The translations under genes were made by a program, and so were the position numbers. Source: Isoetes taiwanensis (taxonomy: Eukaryota > Streptophyta > Lycopodiopsida > Isoetales > Isoetaceae). Taken from it: a stretch of 64,000 bases of DNA. The notes under the pieces were generated by a model that saw only the letters and a program-made list of their open reading frames with translations, did not search any database and was not told where the DNA came from. The number at the start of each line of letters is the position of its first letter. Position 1 is the stretch's first letter. The stretch is from assembly GCA_021234155.1 (NCBI GenBank), contig JAJEKV010000009.1, positions 13,462,546-13,526,545 on the forward strand, in the 5' to 3' direction. Shown here piece after piece: positions 46,781-57,666 of the stretch.

Positions 46781-48914
46781 GACTTCCTTCTCGCATATTA
46801 TCTACAAATTAGGCATAGAAACAATCCCCATGCTATAAATTCAAAAATATCACACTTGAGTCTTAGTTCAACAGATGGAACAAAAAAACAATGTCCGAGG
46901 TATATCTTTCATGATATCTTAGCAAGTTCGCTTAACTAGAAAAGATTATGTATGAGGTATAGCTTTGTTCATCTTAGCAAGCCAAGGCACTTCAAAGACC
47001 TCAATGTCTCGCCTTCAATCATATGAGTCCAAATTATTCATATAACACTAGACATGCATAGCATTTGATTTCTATTTGCTAGACTAACATCGCATTTGAC
47101 TTCTATTTAAACCCAACCGTCAATTCATATCCCCGCATAAGAAATAATCTAACATTTGATTTCTATTTAAAGTCATCTCTCAATTTATAGTATATCATCC
47201 CCAACTGTATAAGCTAAGTCAAGGACATGCCCTTAGAATTTTTCCCACCACCAAATTCCGCTACATGCAAGTGAAAAAATTTCAAAGGTCGCATAACAAA
47301 ATGCCTAAACAAGAGAAAAACTACATATATTTCAACCAAAGACTTGAGATTTTAAGTGCCGGGATTCGACGATTTGTTTCCAAGCATAAGCCCGAAATTT
47401 GCCACATCTTTTTTAACCCCGATTTGCCATAGCCGCATTCCTCTCGCTTGTAGCAATGGAGCCATCCAAAATCCACTGCTCCAATTAAATTCAACCAAAA
47501 AATATTTCTTTGCATTCTTGTTGTTGTTGTCGCAATAAATTGAATCCATGCTGAAACCCAGAGTTCCTTCAATAGAGCCCCATGATCTGATACGTCGTGA
47601 ACTGGACAGAAAATTAGAAAGCAAAGCTTATGTAAAAACTTGAGGTAGAAATTCTAGAAAGAAAAGAACCAAACTGAAAGATAGCGTGATAAAGGACATG
47701 GGAGGTCGCAATCTCACTCGATTCCAAAACATCAAGCAATCGCCTCTACTCGATGACTTCTTCAGTAAATGACGAACTTTTGCAAAAAGCGTAGAGGAGT
47801 TTATAGGACTTTAGAGGAGTTAATAAAAGCTTAGAGGATGTTATAGCTTCAAAAATGGGAACTATAGGGTTCAAATGCATCTAGCTTCGTGAGTCATGCT
47901 ATGTTGCTTTAGAAAAAATGCCATGGCTTCTTCTCTAACGGCTTAAAAAATGCCCATTTGAAGGTCCCCTCAGAGCAAGCATTGGGCAAGATTGCAAGAA
48001 ATAAACGGCTTTGAAGCACATGAATTTTTCTTCAACAAATTCTTTGAACAGCCGGATTTGATCTCAGCTTTGAACACATGGGTCGCCATAGCCATCAGAT
48101 GATGATCTTTTTTTACTGAAACAAGTTTAAGCGCCGCAAAACGTATTAGGGCGTAAACCTCTATGTAACTCGCGACCTCAGAATCCATTTCTCCTTTTAG
48201 CACACGCACCGTAGCAGCCTCTGAGCTCAGAACACTATTGTTGCCGCAAGTAACTCCACGCCATCCGCAAGTGGTCCACATTTTGATTCCAAATAACCCG
48301 CTAAAAATCATGTGCATTTTGAAGGCCGCCTTGTCGCCGCCGAGAAGCAATGCAACTCAAAGTTAGAACAGATACCCATAACCAAAACCATATCCAGATT
48401 CGAGGATTCCGCGACCGATTCCTCATTGCGTAAGCTTATCCAACCCTCGTAAGATATTTAACAGCCAGGTTTTTGCATGCATATAATACCATGGCGAAAA
48501 CGCCGCGAAAAACGGGAAATCATTCACGCATGGAACAAAGAGGCCAAGAAACGAAATGGGTGAGCTTTAGAAAACGCTACCGAGGGGGTGTGCGATTTAC
48601 TATTTACTATTGTTCCTCAAATACTTCCTTAAGCAATGCTTCGAGAATAAAGAAATGATGTACAAAATTATAAGAAGACGCGGCAACATTATCCATTGCG
48701 TAATCGTGAGAAAGGATTTGCACCGGGTTCTCGAAGTAGAAATTTTTCTCCATTTTGCTCGCTAACCGGGCGATCCGAAAGTGCTAGAAGGAAGCATATC
48801 TCCAAGATGGAATGGAAGTGGATCCGCCGTTGTCTCATCATCGCCGCGATGGGCCGACATTGGTCCACGTAAATGCCGGAAGTTTTATATGCACAGTCCC
48901 GCCATGGGCGACGC
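46781..48914. other. Spacer, counterpart of 11481-13620
   Basis: No gene recognised. The 126-codon minus-strand frame at 47970-48350 does not correspond in frame to the 170-codon one of the left copy, so neither is called. Confidence 0.5.
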
Positions 48915-49005
48915 CTAATAATGGCCGCAATAAACGCAAAGTGTATTAACGGCCGCAATAAACGCAAAAATGTATTAACGACCGCGAATAAACACAAACC
49001 GCATT
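48915..49005 (+). repeat. Short tandem repeat (about 36-bp units), right copy
   Basis: Units of the type CGCAATAAACGCAAAGTG followed by TATTAACGGC, about three copies. Counterpart of 13621-13700. Confidence 0.6.
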
Positions 49006-49142
49006 ACACATGTCGCTTTGATAATTTTTAGCGAACAAAATAAAGCGAGAACAGTAAACGGATACCGCATTACATAGGGTGGAAAAGTGACACACATCCG
49101 TAGTGTTGCCTAAAGCAACATTTTGCAACATTTTTAGGATTA

Positions 49143-49237
49143 GGTAATTGCCGTGAGGAAACATTCTGCTCTGTAAAGTCTCCGGCGGCGCCGCCAGAGA
49201 CTTTACAGGGCGGAATGCCCGACTCAGGGCAATTACC
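49143..49237. repeat. 95-bp palindrome, right copy
   Basis: Same hairpin as 13827-13923. The left arm has changes (ACATTCTGCTCTGTAAAG) that make it less perfect, while the right arm is unchanged. Confidence 0.8.
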
Positions 49238-49808
49238 GGGGCAACCGGACGTAATCACCACATGGTTCATATTACGAACAGAAGATCTACGATGGCTATG
49301 GCGTTCTCTTTAGAATGTCAGCTTTAGAACTACTGGCTCCGGCCAAAAACTATGAATCCTTAAAAAAAATTATCCAGTATCTAACTCTCAATTTGGCTTT
49401 TCACAGAGCCCTTCATCGGAGAAAAGAACTGAAGATATGAAGATATGCTAATATGGAGGGAAGAAGGGATTTGTGTCAGATATGCTATGGGTGCAAAACC
49501 GAGCTTCTTGGAATGCAAGAATCTTTAGAGCCCCTTCTGAAATCGCCAGTCTCCTCTGCCAAAGATCGACAAAACTTGAATTCGAGCCATGTATTGTAGG
49601 ATTTGCCTCAAAGCTTTGTTTTAAGCCAGCTTTGAGTTTCAAAAGGGTTTTTACCTTCTATTTCATGCCTGTTCAAAAGGGAAAACACAAGCCAGAGAGA
49701 ATAATCAGCCTTGTAGCAACGAGAATAATCAGCGAGATACTCAATCCGGCGGCAGCAGTGAGAATAATCAGCATTGTTCAAAGAAAACACATGCATTCAT
49801 CAAACTAA

Positions 49809-50128
49809 GGCCCAGATTCCACAAGGCCGGCAGATTTTAATCTTGCTTGCAACAAATACCAGGTTGTTTCATCCAAAGTGCCGGAATCAGCATTCCACAG
49901 AAATCGAAGGTAGTTTTCAGATTGAAGCTTTCTCAGCTTAGCTGGCAAGTTTTCCTGCATCTGCCAGCCATCTGCCGGGCAACATCCCCCGTCACAAAAA
50001 TTTCTTGTAACTGACTCCACCTCAGAAATTTCCACCCTGCAGTGGAATCCCAACAGCGGCGTCAGTTGCTTATTTGTTGCTCATCGATTTGTCCTCACAA
50101 CAACTGCCGGCCCAGTGGAATCTGGGCC
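49809..50128. mobile_element. Tourist-like MITE (320 bp), right copy only
   Basis: Terminal inverted repeats GGCCCAGATTCCAC / GTGGAATCTGGGCC enclose 320 bp with no transposase, flanked by a TAA duplication (49806-49808 and 50129-50131). The left copy shows the empty site with a single TAA at 14489-14491. A 3-bp TAA duplication and GG-starting ends fit the PIF/Harbinger (Tourist) group. The internal CCGGCAG near each end extends the inverted repeat. A minus-strand open frame inside it (49805-50053) is probably incidental. Confidence 0.88.
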
Positions 50129-50734
50129 TAAGAAAGATAAACCAAGAAATAAGACAATAAAAGCTGCAGACCTGAAAAGCATTCCGGCAAAGGTTTGGAC
50201 CCGCCTCTTCAATCCGAACACTTTCCAGGCCAGGCTTTTGGCTCTAATCTGTGGTTTCCTTTTACATTTGCAACTCTAAGGGTGCTTTCCCATGGACGGA
50301 CGGACCTGGATGAGGTCAGACCCAGGTCCAGAAGTAATCGTCGGGATTACTTTCCAACTGAGGTCCTTAACCTCAGCGGGCGACTCAGGGAGCTCATGGG
50401 AACATCCGAATAGAAGACCAGACCTCCAGGAAACCTGGAGGTTTTCTGCCCATGGGAAAGCGCCCTAAAGCAGAGAATCTGAAGCTTCAGCGGTATTCAG
50501 GCGATATCCAGCTAACGGGACAGCTCCTGGCGCAAATTGGCTCCAGGAGTGACGGGGAAGTGAACGTGCTTCATAATGTTTTAATATGGCAGCTTCCTAT
50601 GCTGAGCTATGGCGGCAGCTCTCCTGGCGACATATTCAGCTATGGTGGAATGCCAGATCAAAGAGCAGATAGCAGAGGATGAGGCGACAGCAGGCAGCGG
50701 CGCCGCTACACAGAAAGGGGCAAATTTTATGCCC

Positions 50735-50742
50735 TATAAAAA
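50735..50742 (+). promoter_or_regulatory. Candidate TATA box upstream of the PPR gene, right copy
   Basis: TATAAAAA at the same relative position as in the left copy, about 870 bases before the PPR start. Confidence 0.35.
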
Positions 50743-50949
50743 CTGGAAGAATATACAGTAATATGAATCATGTGGTGATTACGTATAGTGAAGAACTCGC
50801 CACGCGGGCAGCATCCTACCACAACTGAACTTTCATAAGTTCAGCAAGATTCAGCCATGACACGGCAGTTCATGTGAACCCAGGATCAGTATATTTGGAG
50901 AGGAGCCGGAATGAAGGAGGCCGCTGTGACGAAATCCTGACCTAACAGG

Positions 50950-51176
50950 GTAAGTAAATAGGGTCGGTTTCTTGGTTGGTTTTGCAGATGGATTCTTGTT
51001 TGCAAAGGTTAATTAATTTTCTCGCTGGAGATGGAAGCGGTCATTTCTTGTGCCAAAACAACTTCGCCTAGCAGATTCTGGTATTTTTTGCCTTATAACA
51101 TTACGTTGCCTTACAACTTCTTATAGCTAACAGTGAGATTTTAGGATCGTTGGCTAAAATCCTTTTTGTTTTACAG
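50950..51176 (+). other. Candidate 5'-UTR intron, right copy
   Basis: Donor CAGG|GTAAGT and acceptor TTTTGTTTTACAG, 227 bases, identical in layout to the left copy. A role in the PPR leader is inferred only from the splice-site match. Confidence 0.35.
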
Positions 51177-51313
51177 AGCTTCTTCACAGAGTGGTGAGCC
51201 AAGTAAGAGGAAAGGAAGGGAAAAGGGAGATCGAAAGTTTTTTCAACGAGTTTCTGTATCTTGCACTGTCTATGATAAAATTTGAAGATCTAGCATAGAA
51301 TGTGGATAGGCTC

Positions 51314-51514
51314 ATGACTTCACTTTGCAGTTTAGCATCTATTCAAAATGCTGACCGGAAATTTGACCTTGTCAAGCTTGGGGCAAAGATGTCCCACTTG
51401 CAAGGTTTTTTGGCATGTGTTCACATGTTTGAGGAGCTAGGTAAGCAGGTCCTTGATTTAATACTGCTGCAATCAGATGGTGAGGACCATGATGATCGAA
51501 TGCCTGCTGGATAA
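51314..51514 (+). CDS. Possible upstream ORF or exon before the PPR gene, right copy
   Basis: A 66-codon frame starting MTSLCSLASIQ, ending 93 bases before the PPR ATG. Same as 15660-15860 except for the last residue (Gly for Ala). Function unknown. Confidence 0.3.
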   Translation: MTSLCSLASIQNADRKFDLVKLGAKMSHLQGFLACVHMFEELGKQVLDLILLQSDGEDHDDRMPAG

Positions 51515-51607
51515 TGCCCTATGCCACAAGAATTAATTTGTGTATGCCTTATGCCCATTGCCGTGGGAAACACATAGTTACCAAAGGTTTGGTCCCCACA
51601 TGATGAT

Positions 51608-53743
51608 ATGATCATAGGAACGGTTAACCTTCCACGCGCACTACATGATGTGTCGCACTCAGATTGTCAGCTCAAACCTGACAATTCGAACCTCGCAACA
51701 TTTCCGGACAAGGAAATCGCATCTCTTTTGCAGAAATGTAAGGCATTATCCAATGGCAAGTTTATTCATAGCCACATTATCAGATCTGGTCAGCAAGGCA
51801 AAATATTCTTGGAGAATTTCTTGGTCAGAATGTATGGTAAGTGCAATTCTATACAAGAAGGAAGAATTTTGTTTGATAGGATGAATACTAGAAATTCTTT
51901 TTCTTGGAATATCATGATCTCAGGATACGTAGAGCAGAGGATTGTAAATGAGGCATTTAATTTGTTTAAACAGATGCCTAATCCAGACAAGGTTTCCTGG
52001 AATGCCACAATCAGAGGTTATATTCAAGAGGGGCATCTGGACAAAGCCCTAGCACTGTTCCAACAAATGCCCGAACGAGATGTTGTCTCATGGACAACTA
52101 TGCTCTCTGGTTATGCCCTCTACGGCCAGCTTGATGAGGCCTTAGAGTTCTTTGAACAAATGCCCGAGAGGGACTTGGCTTCTTGGAATGCCATGATTAC
52201 AGCATGTGCCCAACATGGGTTTCTTCGGAAAGCCCTCAGTCTTTTTCAGAAGATGCCACAAAAGAATCTTGTTTCGTGGAATACTCTGCTCACAGCATAT
52301 GTCCAACAGGGGAAGATCAATGAGGCTTTCAGAATATTTGAACAGATGCCTCAACGAGATATAATTGCATGGACTAATATGCTTGCAGCATATACACATC
52401 AAGGATTACTCAAGGAGGCACTAGATTTATTTGAGAAAATGCCTCTGCGTAATACAGTCACATGGAATACGATGATTGCTGCATGTGCTCAGCATGGTTT
52501 TTTGAGCGAATCTATAGAACTGTTTAAAAAGATGCCTCAACCAGATGTCATATCATGGACATCTATCCTTGGTGCGTATTCTCAAATGGGGATGCTCGAG
52601 GAGGCCTTTCAAGTCTTTCTTCAAATGCCCCAGCGAAATGTTGTTTCATGGAATTCTATGATTGCAGCCTACATTCAAAAGAGACATCTTGAAGATGGCT
52701 TTAAGCTTTTTAGGGCAATGCCAAATCCAGATATTGTCTCATGGAACACCATGATTTATGGCTTTGCTCAACATGGTGACTTTGAGAAGGCCTTCCAGTT
52801 GTTTAATCAAATGCCTTGTCGAGACGAAGTCTCTTGGAATACACTAACTTCAGCTTTTGCTCAACATGGGTACTTCACTGAGGCCCTCTGTCTTTTCCAG
52901 CAGATGCCTCAAAGGAGGATAACCTCTTGGAATGCTTTAATTGCAGCTTTTGCTGAACAAAGGCAGCTCAAGTTGGTCCTTCGACTCTTTCAACAAATGG
53001 AGCAAGAAGGTATGAAACCCAATAAAGTAACATTTGTTAATTGTTTGGATGCATGTGCTAAAGCTACAGATCTAGCTGAAGGAAGACGCACGCATACCAG
53101 AATTATTTCTTCTGGATTTGAGTCTGATCCTGTTGTGCAAAATGCCCTTATCAATATGTATGCAAAATGTGGAAGTTTAGATGATGCTTGTGTGTGGTTT
53201 GAGAAACTGCCAGTACAGGATTTGCTTCTGTATAATGTTATGCTGGCAGCATATGGGCAGCATGGAAGTGGCCAGGAGGCCTTAAGGATCTTTAAAGAGA
53301 TGCAACAACATGGTATGTTGCCTGAAGTAGCATCTTTTAGAAGTGTGCTCTCTGCATGTAGTCATACTGGCCTTGTTGATGAAGGATGCCATTATTTCAT
53401 AGTTATGAGTATGGAGTATTCGATCTTGCCAAGCTTAGAGTACTATGGCTGTCTTATTGATGTCCTGGGAAGGTCAGGACAGCTTGAAGAGGCAGAGGTT
53501 TTAATTTTCAACATGCCCTTTCAACCTAACCCCACATCCTGGAAGGTTTTGCTTGGCGCTTGTAAGATCTGTATTGATGTGAAACGGGGCAAGCGTGTGG
53601 CTGAGCATGCCATTGGTTTGGACGTTGGTGACATGGAAACATATATATTGTTGTCTAGCATCTATGCTGCGGCTGGTAAGTGGCATGATGCAGCAAATGT
53701 AAGAAGGCTCATGGAAAAAACCTGCGTGATGAAACAAGAATAA
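51608..53743 (+). CDS. Pentatricopeptide-repeat (PPR) protein, intact, 711 aa
   Basis: An uninterrupted, intron-free frame. PPR proteins bind single-stranded RNA one base per repeat, usually in chloroplasts or mitochondria, and act in editing, splicing or stabilisation. After a short N-terminal part with one degenerate repeat (about residues 35-95) there are twelve consecutive S-type units (about residues 98-475), 31 residues each except the last, with the signature SWN/TxM...ALxLFxxMPxRD. Longer L/P-type units follow (PNKVTFVNCLDACAKA, NALINMYAKCGSLDDA, YNVMLAAYGQHG, SVLSACSHTGLVDEG), then an E-like C-terminus (PNPTSWKVLLGACK, YILLSSIYAAAGKWHDA). It ends at MEKTCVMKQE with no DYW deaminase domain, so any editing role would need a partner enzyme. 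No clear transit peptide is visible by eye. The ATG at 51608 is the first in frame after a stop and matches the left copy. Confidence 0.95.
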   Translation: MIIGTVNLPRALHDVSHSDCQLKPDNSNLATFPDKEIASLLQKCKALSNGKFIHSHIIRSGQQGKIFLENFLVRMYGKCNSIQEGRILFDRMNTRNSFSWNIMISGYVEQRIVNEAFNLFKQMPNPDKVSWNATIRGYIQEGHLDKALALFQQMPERDVVSWTTMLSGYALYGQLDEALEFFEQMPERDLASWNAMITACAQHGFLRKALSLFQKMPQKNLVSWNTLLTAYVQQGKINEAFRIFEQMPQRDIIAWTNMLAAYTHQGLLKEALDLFEKMPLRNTVTWNTMIAACAQHGFLSESIELFKKMPQPDVISWTSILGAYSQMGMLEEAFQVFLQMPQRNVVSWNSMIAAYIQKRHLEDGFKLFRAMPNPDIVSWNTMIYGFAQHGDFEKAFQLFNQMPCRDEVSWNTLTSAFAQHGYFTEALCLFQQMPQRRITSWNALIAAFAEQRQLKLVLRLFQQMEQEGMKPNKVTFVNCLDACAKATDLAEGRRTHTRIISSGFESDPVVQNALINMYAKCGSLDDACVWFEKLPVQDLLLYNVMLAAYGQHGSGQEALRIFKEMQQHGMLPEVASFRSVLSACSHTGLVDEGCHYFIVMSMEYSILPSLEYYGCLIDVLGRSGQLEEAEVLIFNMPFQPNPTSWKVLLGACKICIDVKRGKRVAEHAIGLDVGDMETYILLSSIYAAAGKWHDAANVRRLMEKTCVMKQE

Positions 53744-53765
53744 ACAGACATTCTGATCTTAACTC

Positions 53766-54038
53766 TTAAATATTGTTGAGGTAGAGCCAAGGTGTAAGAA
53801 CTGAGTTGTATGTCCCTACACCATTTTTGGTCTTGTGCTGCAGCTTTCTATTCAAAATATGTTTTTTGTTACGAAGTGCAATATGGATCAAGCCAAGTCC
53901 AAGCAGGACTATCAGAGAAGTATAGCCACAGCCAAAAAAGAACAGCACAAACGGTGAATAACTCGCCATCCAACCTATGAGCTCAAATGAGTTTGAACTC
54001 CCCACCGAGCTGAGAGCTAGCATACACAAGACGACCAT
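53766..54038 (-). CDS. Hypothetical small membrane protein, right copy
   Basis: The same 90-codon minus-strand frame as 18107-18379, convergent with the PPR gene. Two hydrophobic stretches and a basic C-terminus. No family recognised. May be part of the PPR 3' region. Confidence 0.25.
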   Translation of the reverse strand: MVVLCMLALSSVGSSNSFELIGWMASYSPFVLFFFGCGYTSLIVLLGLGLIHIALRNKKHILNRKLQHKTKNGVGTYNSVLTPWLYLNNI

Positions 54039-55342
54039 GTGATCTCAGGATTCCTCGTCTCTAGATCCATATCTATGTAATTGACACACTTAACATATAT
54101 AACTCTCATGGGCAAGATGCCTTAGGCATATTCGTGTTGATGCTTGCCACGTATTTCTGGGAAAAAAAATAGGGGCTTTAAGAAAAAGAGATGAAAAATG
54201 AAAAAAAGGCCCTGTTCTGCGCCCTATTCTGATACCTTGATGCAGAGAATTGGCTATGGCGGCTACTGTTCGGCAATGACTTCCAAGAAGAGCTCCGAGA
54301 TAAGAGGTCGGTGAGTCTGCCTTTGATCAAAATACCTTGACGCAGAGAGCTATGACGATTTGTGCAAAGCTATGAGAACCCGGGCATGTTGGGGTTTTGG
54401 AGATGCAGCGGCCCTGAGCTTAAAATTTCTTAGGCAACCAAGTTTCTTGAACACTGGTAATTCTGAACTTAAAAATACATCACATGTTACCAGCTCAGAA
54501 CTTATGTGATGGTTATAATTACCCATATAAGGTAGCTGCAATTCTGCATTTTGGAATTCGAAATTGTAGGAAAAGTCGAGCACTGGCGCACAGGTTGGAA
54601 AGTACAAAGGATGTTAAATTCTCTGGCACGCTTTTAGTAGATTGATTAGAGAAAAATAATGTGCCTTTATTAGCGACCGTTTGGAATTTCCAGTCTACAT
54701 TCTTGAATGTTTTAGGGGTGGCAAAGCTAGTTGTATTTTTCTGCTAAATTCGTTATGTCCACAAAATCTACTTCTCGAACTAATCTGTTGCACAAACGGT
54801 TGTCTGCATGCATCCTGGTAATGTAGATATTTGAAAGTTGAGTCATTTCATTTTGTCTATGGCAGTCTATTGTAGACTGGTTTTGAAAACGGAGAAAAAT
54901 TCCAAGGTGTTCTTCCCATGATCACGAAATGGTGTGCACCCCAAACCCTTTCCAATTTCTCTGCGGCATTTTTTCTGAGCCAATTAACCAGTTCTAATCT
55001 ATGGGGAATACTCGGTTCTGAAGGAGATTTATAGAGGTACTTTAGGAGATCATAGACAATGTAATAAGGAATAAAAAATGCATAGGTCAAATTTATGCAT
55101 TGCCTATGGATTCGATTTATGCATTGCCTATGGCAAGATCATCCTCAAATCCGCAGATTTTGAGTTTTTGCACGACAAAGCTTAATATCGCTTTGCGGCA
55201 TCTTCTATGTACTATTAGCTTCTAGAAACCAGGTAAATTGATTCTAAATTGACTTTGTATTTTCTTTGTGATTTGTAATAGACTTAGTATTCCTTTTCCA
55301 TTGCTATCTCACTTAGGCAGTTAAGCTATGCACAATTCTATT
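54039..55342. other. Spacer between the PPR gene and the permease array, right copy
   Basis: No gene recognised. A 60-base patch at 54205-54290 differs strongly from the left copy (GGCCCTGTTCTGCGCCC against GCCACGATTAGCCCC) within otherwise matching DNA. Confidence 0.4.
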
Positions 55343-57666
55343 ACATGTTTTTCCAGAATAAAATGTACAGTGGTCATGTATGATTTAGACGATGTCATTT
55401 TTGTTCTCAGACGATGTCATTTTTGTTCTCAAGTACATGACAACTGATTGTTACTTTCACCTCCAAGAGCAAATTGAATATGCAGAGAGGCAGTTATTGC
55501 AAATGGGAAGTGCAAAGTTTTTGCTATGATGATAGCCTTTCTTACTTCAAGTATTTTTTCTAGGCTATATTTCATGAGGTAAGAGTAGATAACTTCTTGC
55601 ACGGATTGCAACTGCAGGTTCGCCCATCGCATTGGTTTCTTGCTTCTTACTTACTGGATGCAAAGAATATGGCCCCAAAGAATATGGCCAACATCTCGCT
55701 TACATGGAAATCTGAGCAGCTTATGCACTTATTCGCTTCCTTAATAATTTGATGTTTGCATAGAGTTATGCCTATTTGCCTGCATCTACATCCTTTCTTT
55801 TATGCTCCAATTCCCTCGCATTCACTGCAGTGTTTATGCATATTTTATTGTTGGAAAAGATTTAAATGCCTTTACTTTCAATGCCATTGGCATTACAATT
55901 GCCGGAGCAGTTCTTATAGGACTTGATTCTAGTGTTGACGGAGCTACTGGTGTTAATAGTCAACAATATGTTTTGGGCTTCATTCTTGACATATTGGTAT
56001 CACTTTGCATTACTTGGCTTGCATTTGACCATGATTTTCATACGCTGAGGCTAGAATCAAGGGCATCTAATCATGGAACACTTGCATACTATATGGTACT
56101 GATTTGGGCAGCTATTAGCTTCCAGCTTGGTGTGCTGAACAGTGTCGGTATTCTATACTTAACATCCACCCTATTTGCTGAATAAAATGTACAATGGTCA
56201 TGTATGATTTACACGATGTCATTTTTGTTCTGAAGTATATGACAACCAATCATCTCCAAGAGCAAATTGAATATGCAGAGAGGCAATTATTGCAAATGGG
56301 AAGTGCAAAGTTTTTGCTATGATGATAGCCTTTCTTACTTCAAGTATTTTTTCTAGCCTATATTATATTTCATGAGGTAAGAGTAGATAACTTCTTGCAT
56401 GGATTGCAACTCCAGATTCGCCCATCAGATTCGCCCATCGCATTGGTTTCTTGCTTCTTACTTACTGGATGCAAAGAATATGGCCCCAAAGAATATGGCC
56501 AACATCTCGCTTACATGGAAATCTGAGCAGCTTATGCACTTATTCGCTTCCTTAATAATTTGATGTTTGCATAGAGTTATGCCTATTTGCCTCCATCTAC
56601 TCCTTTCTTTTATGCTCCAATTCCCTCGCATTCACTGCAGTGTTTATGCATATTTTATTGTTGGAAAAGATTTAAATGCCTTTACTTTCAATGCCATTGG
56701 CATTACAACTGCCGGAGCAGTTCTTATAGGACTTGATTCTAGTGTTGACAGAGCTACTGGTGTTAATAGTCAACAATATGTTTTGGGCTTCATTCTTGAC
56801 ATATTGGTATCACTTTGCATTACTTGGCTTGCATTTGACCATGATTTTCATATGTTGAGGCTAGAATCAAGGGCATCTAATCATGGAACACTTGCATACT
56901 ATATGGTACTGATTTAGGCAAAATTATTAGCTTCCAAATTGGTGTGTCAATGCGAGGTCGGTATTCTATACTTAACATCCACCCTATTTGCTGAATAAAA
57001 TGTACAATGGTCATGTATGATTTACACGATGTCATTTTTGTTCTGAAGTATATGACAACCAATCATCTCCAAGAGCAAATTGAATATGCAGAGAGGCAAT
57101 TATTGCAAATGGAAAGTGCAAAGTTTTTGCTATGATGACAGTCTTTCTTGCTTCAAGTATTTTTTCTAGGCTATATTATCTTTCATGAGGTAAGAGTAGA
57201 TGACTTCTTACATGGATTGCAACTGCAGGTTCGCCCATCCCATTGGTTTCTTGCTTCTTATTTACTGGATGCAAAGAATATGGCCAACGCCGCTTACGTG
57301 GAAATTTGAGCAGCTTATGCACTTATTCGCTTCCTTAATAACTTGATGTTTGCATAGAGTTATGCCTATTTGTCAGCATCTACATTCTTTGTTTTATCTT
57401 CCTACTCCCTCACATTCACTGCGGTGTTATGCATATTTTATTGTTGAAAAAGATTTAAATGCCTTCACTTTCAATGCCATTGGCATTACGGCTGCTGGAA
57501 CAGTTCTTATAGGACTTGATTCTAGTGCTGACAGAGCTGTTGGTGTTAATAGTCAACAATATGTTTTAGGCTTCATTCTTGACATATCGGCATCACTTTG
57601 CATTATTTGGCTTGCATTTGACTTCTTGCATGGATTAAACATTGGCCGTTGGATTGGTTAAGATTT
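55343..57666 (+). pseudogene. Three-unit tandem array of purine-permease (PUP) gene fragments, right copy
   Basis: Cleaner version of the left array. Landmark TAGAGTTATGCC lies at about 55761, 56572 and 57355, giving periods of about 811 and 783 bases. Unit 1 keeps the longest permease stretch (55802-56185): YFIVGKDLNAFTFNAIGITI, VLIGLDSSVDGATGVNSQQY, then LAYYMVLIWAAISFQLGVLN and GILYLTSTLFAE, which is the C-terminal signature of plant purine permeases. Unit 2 (56567-56917) is interrupted before the C-terminal block, and unit 3 (57350-57661) ends in a different sequence. All share the in-frame TAG before SYAYLP and the frame break before YFIVGKD, so none encodes a full transporter (normally about 350-400 residues). 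Confidence 0.75.
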
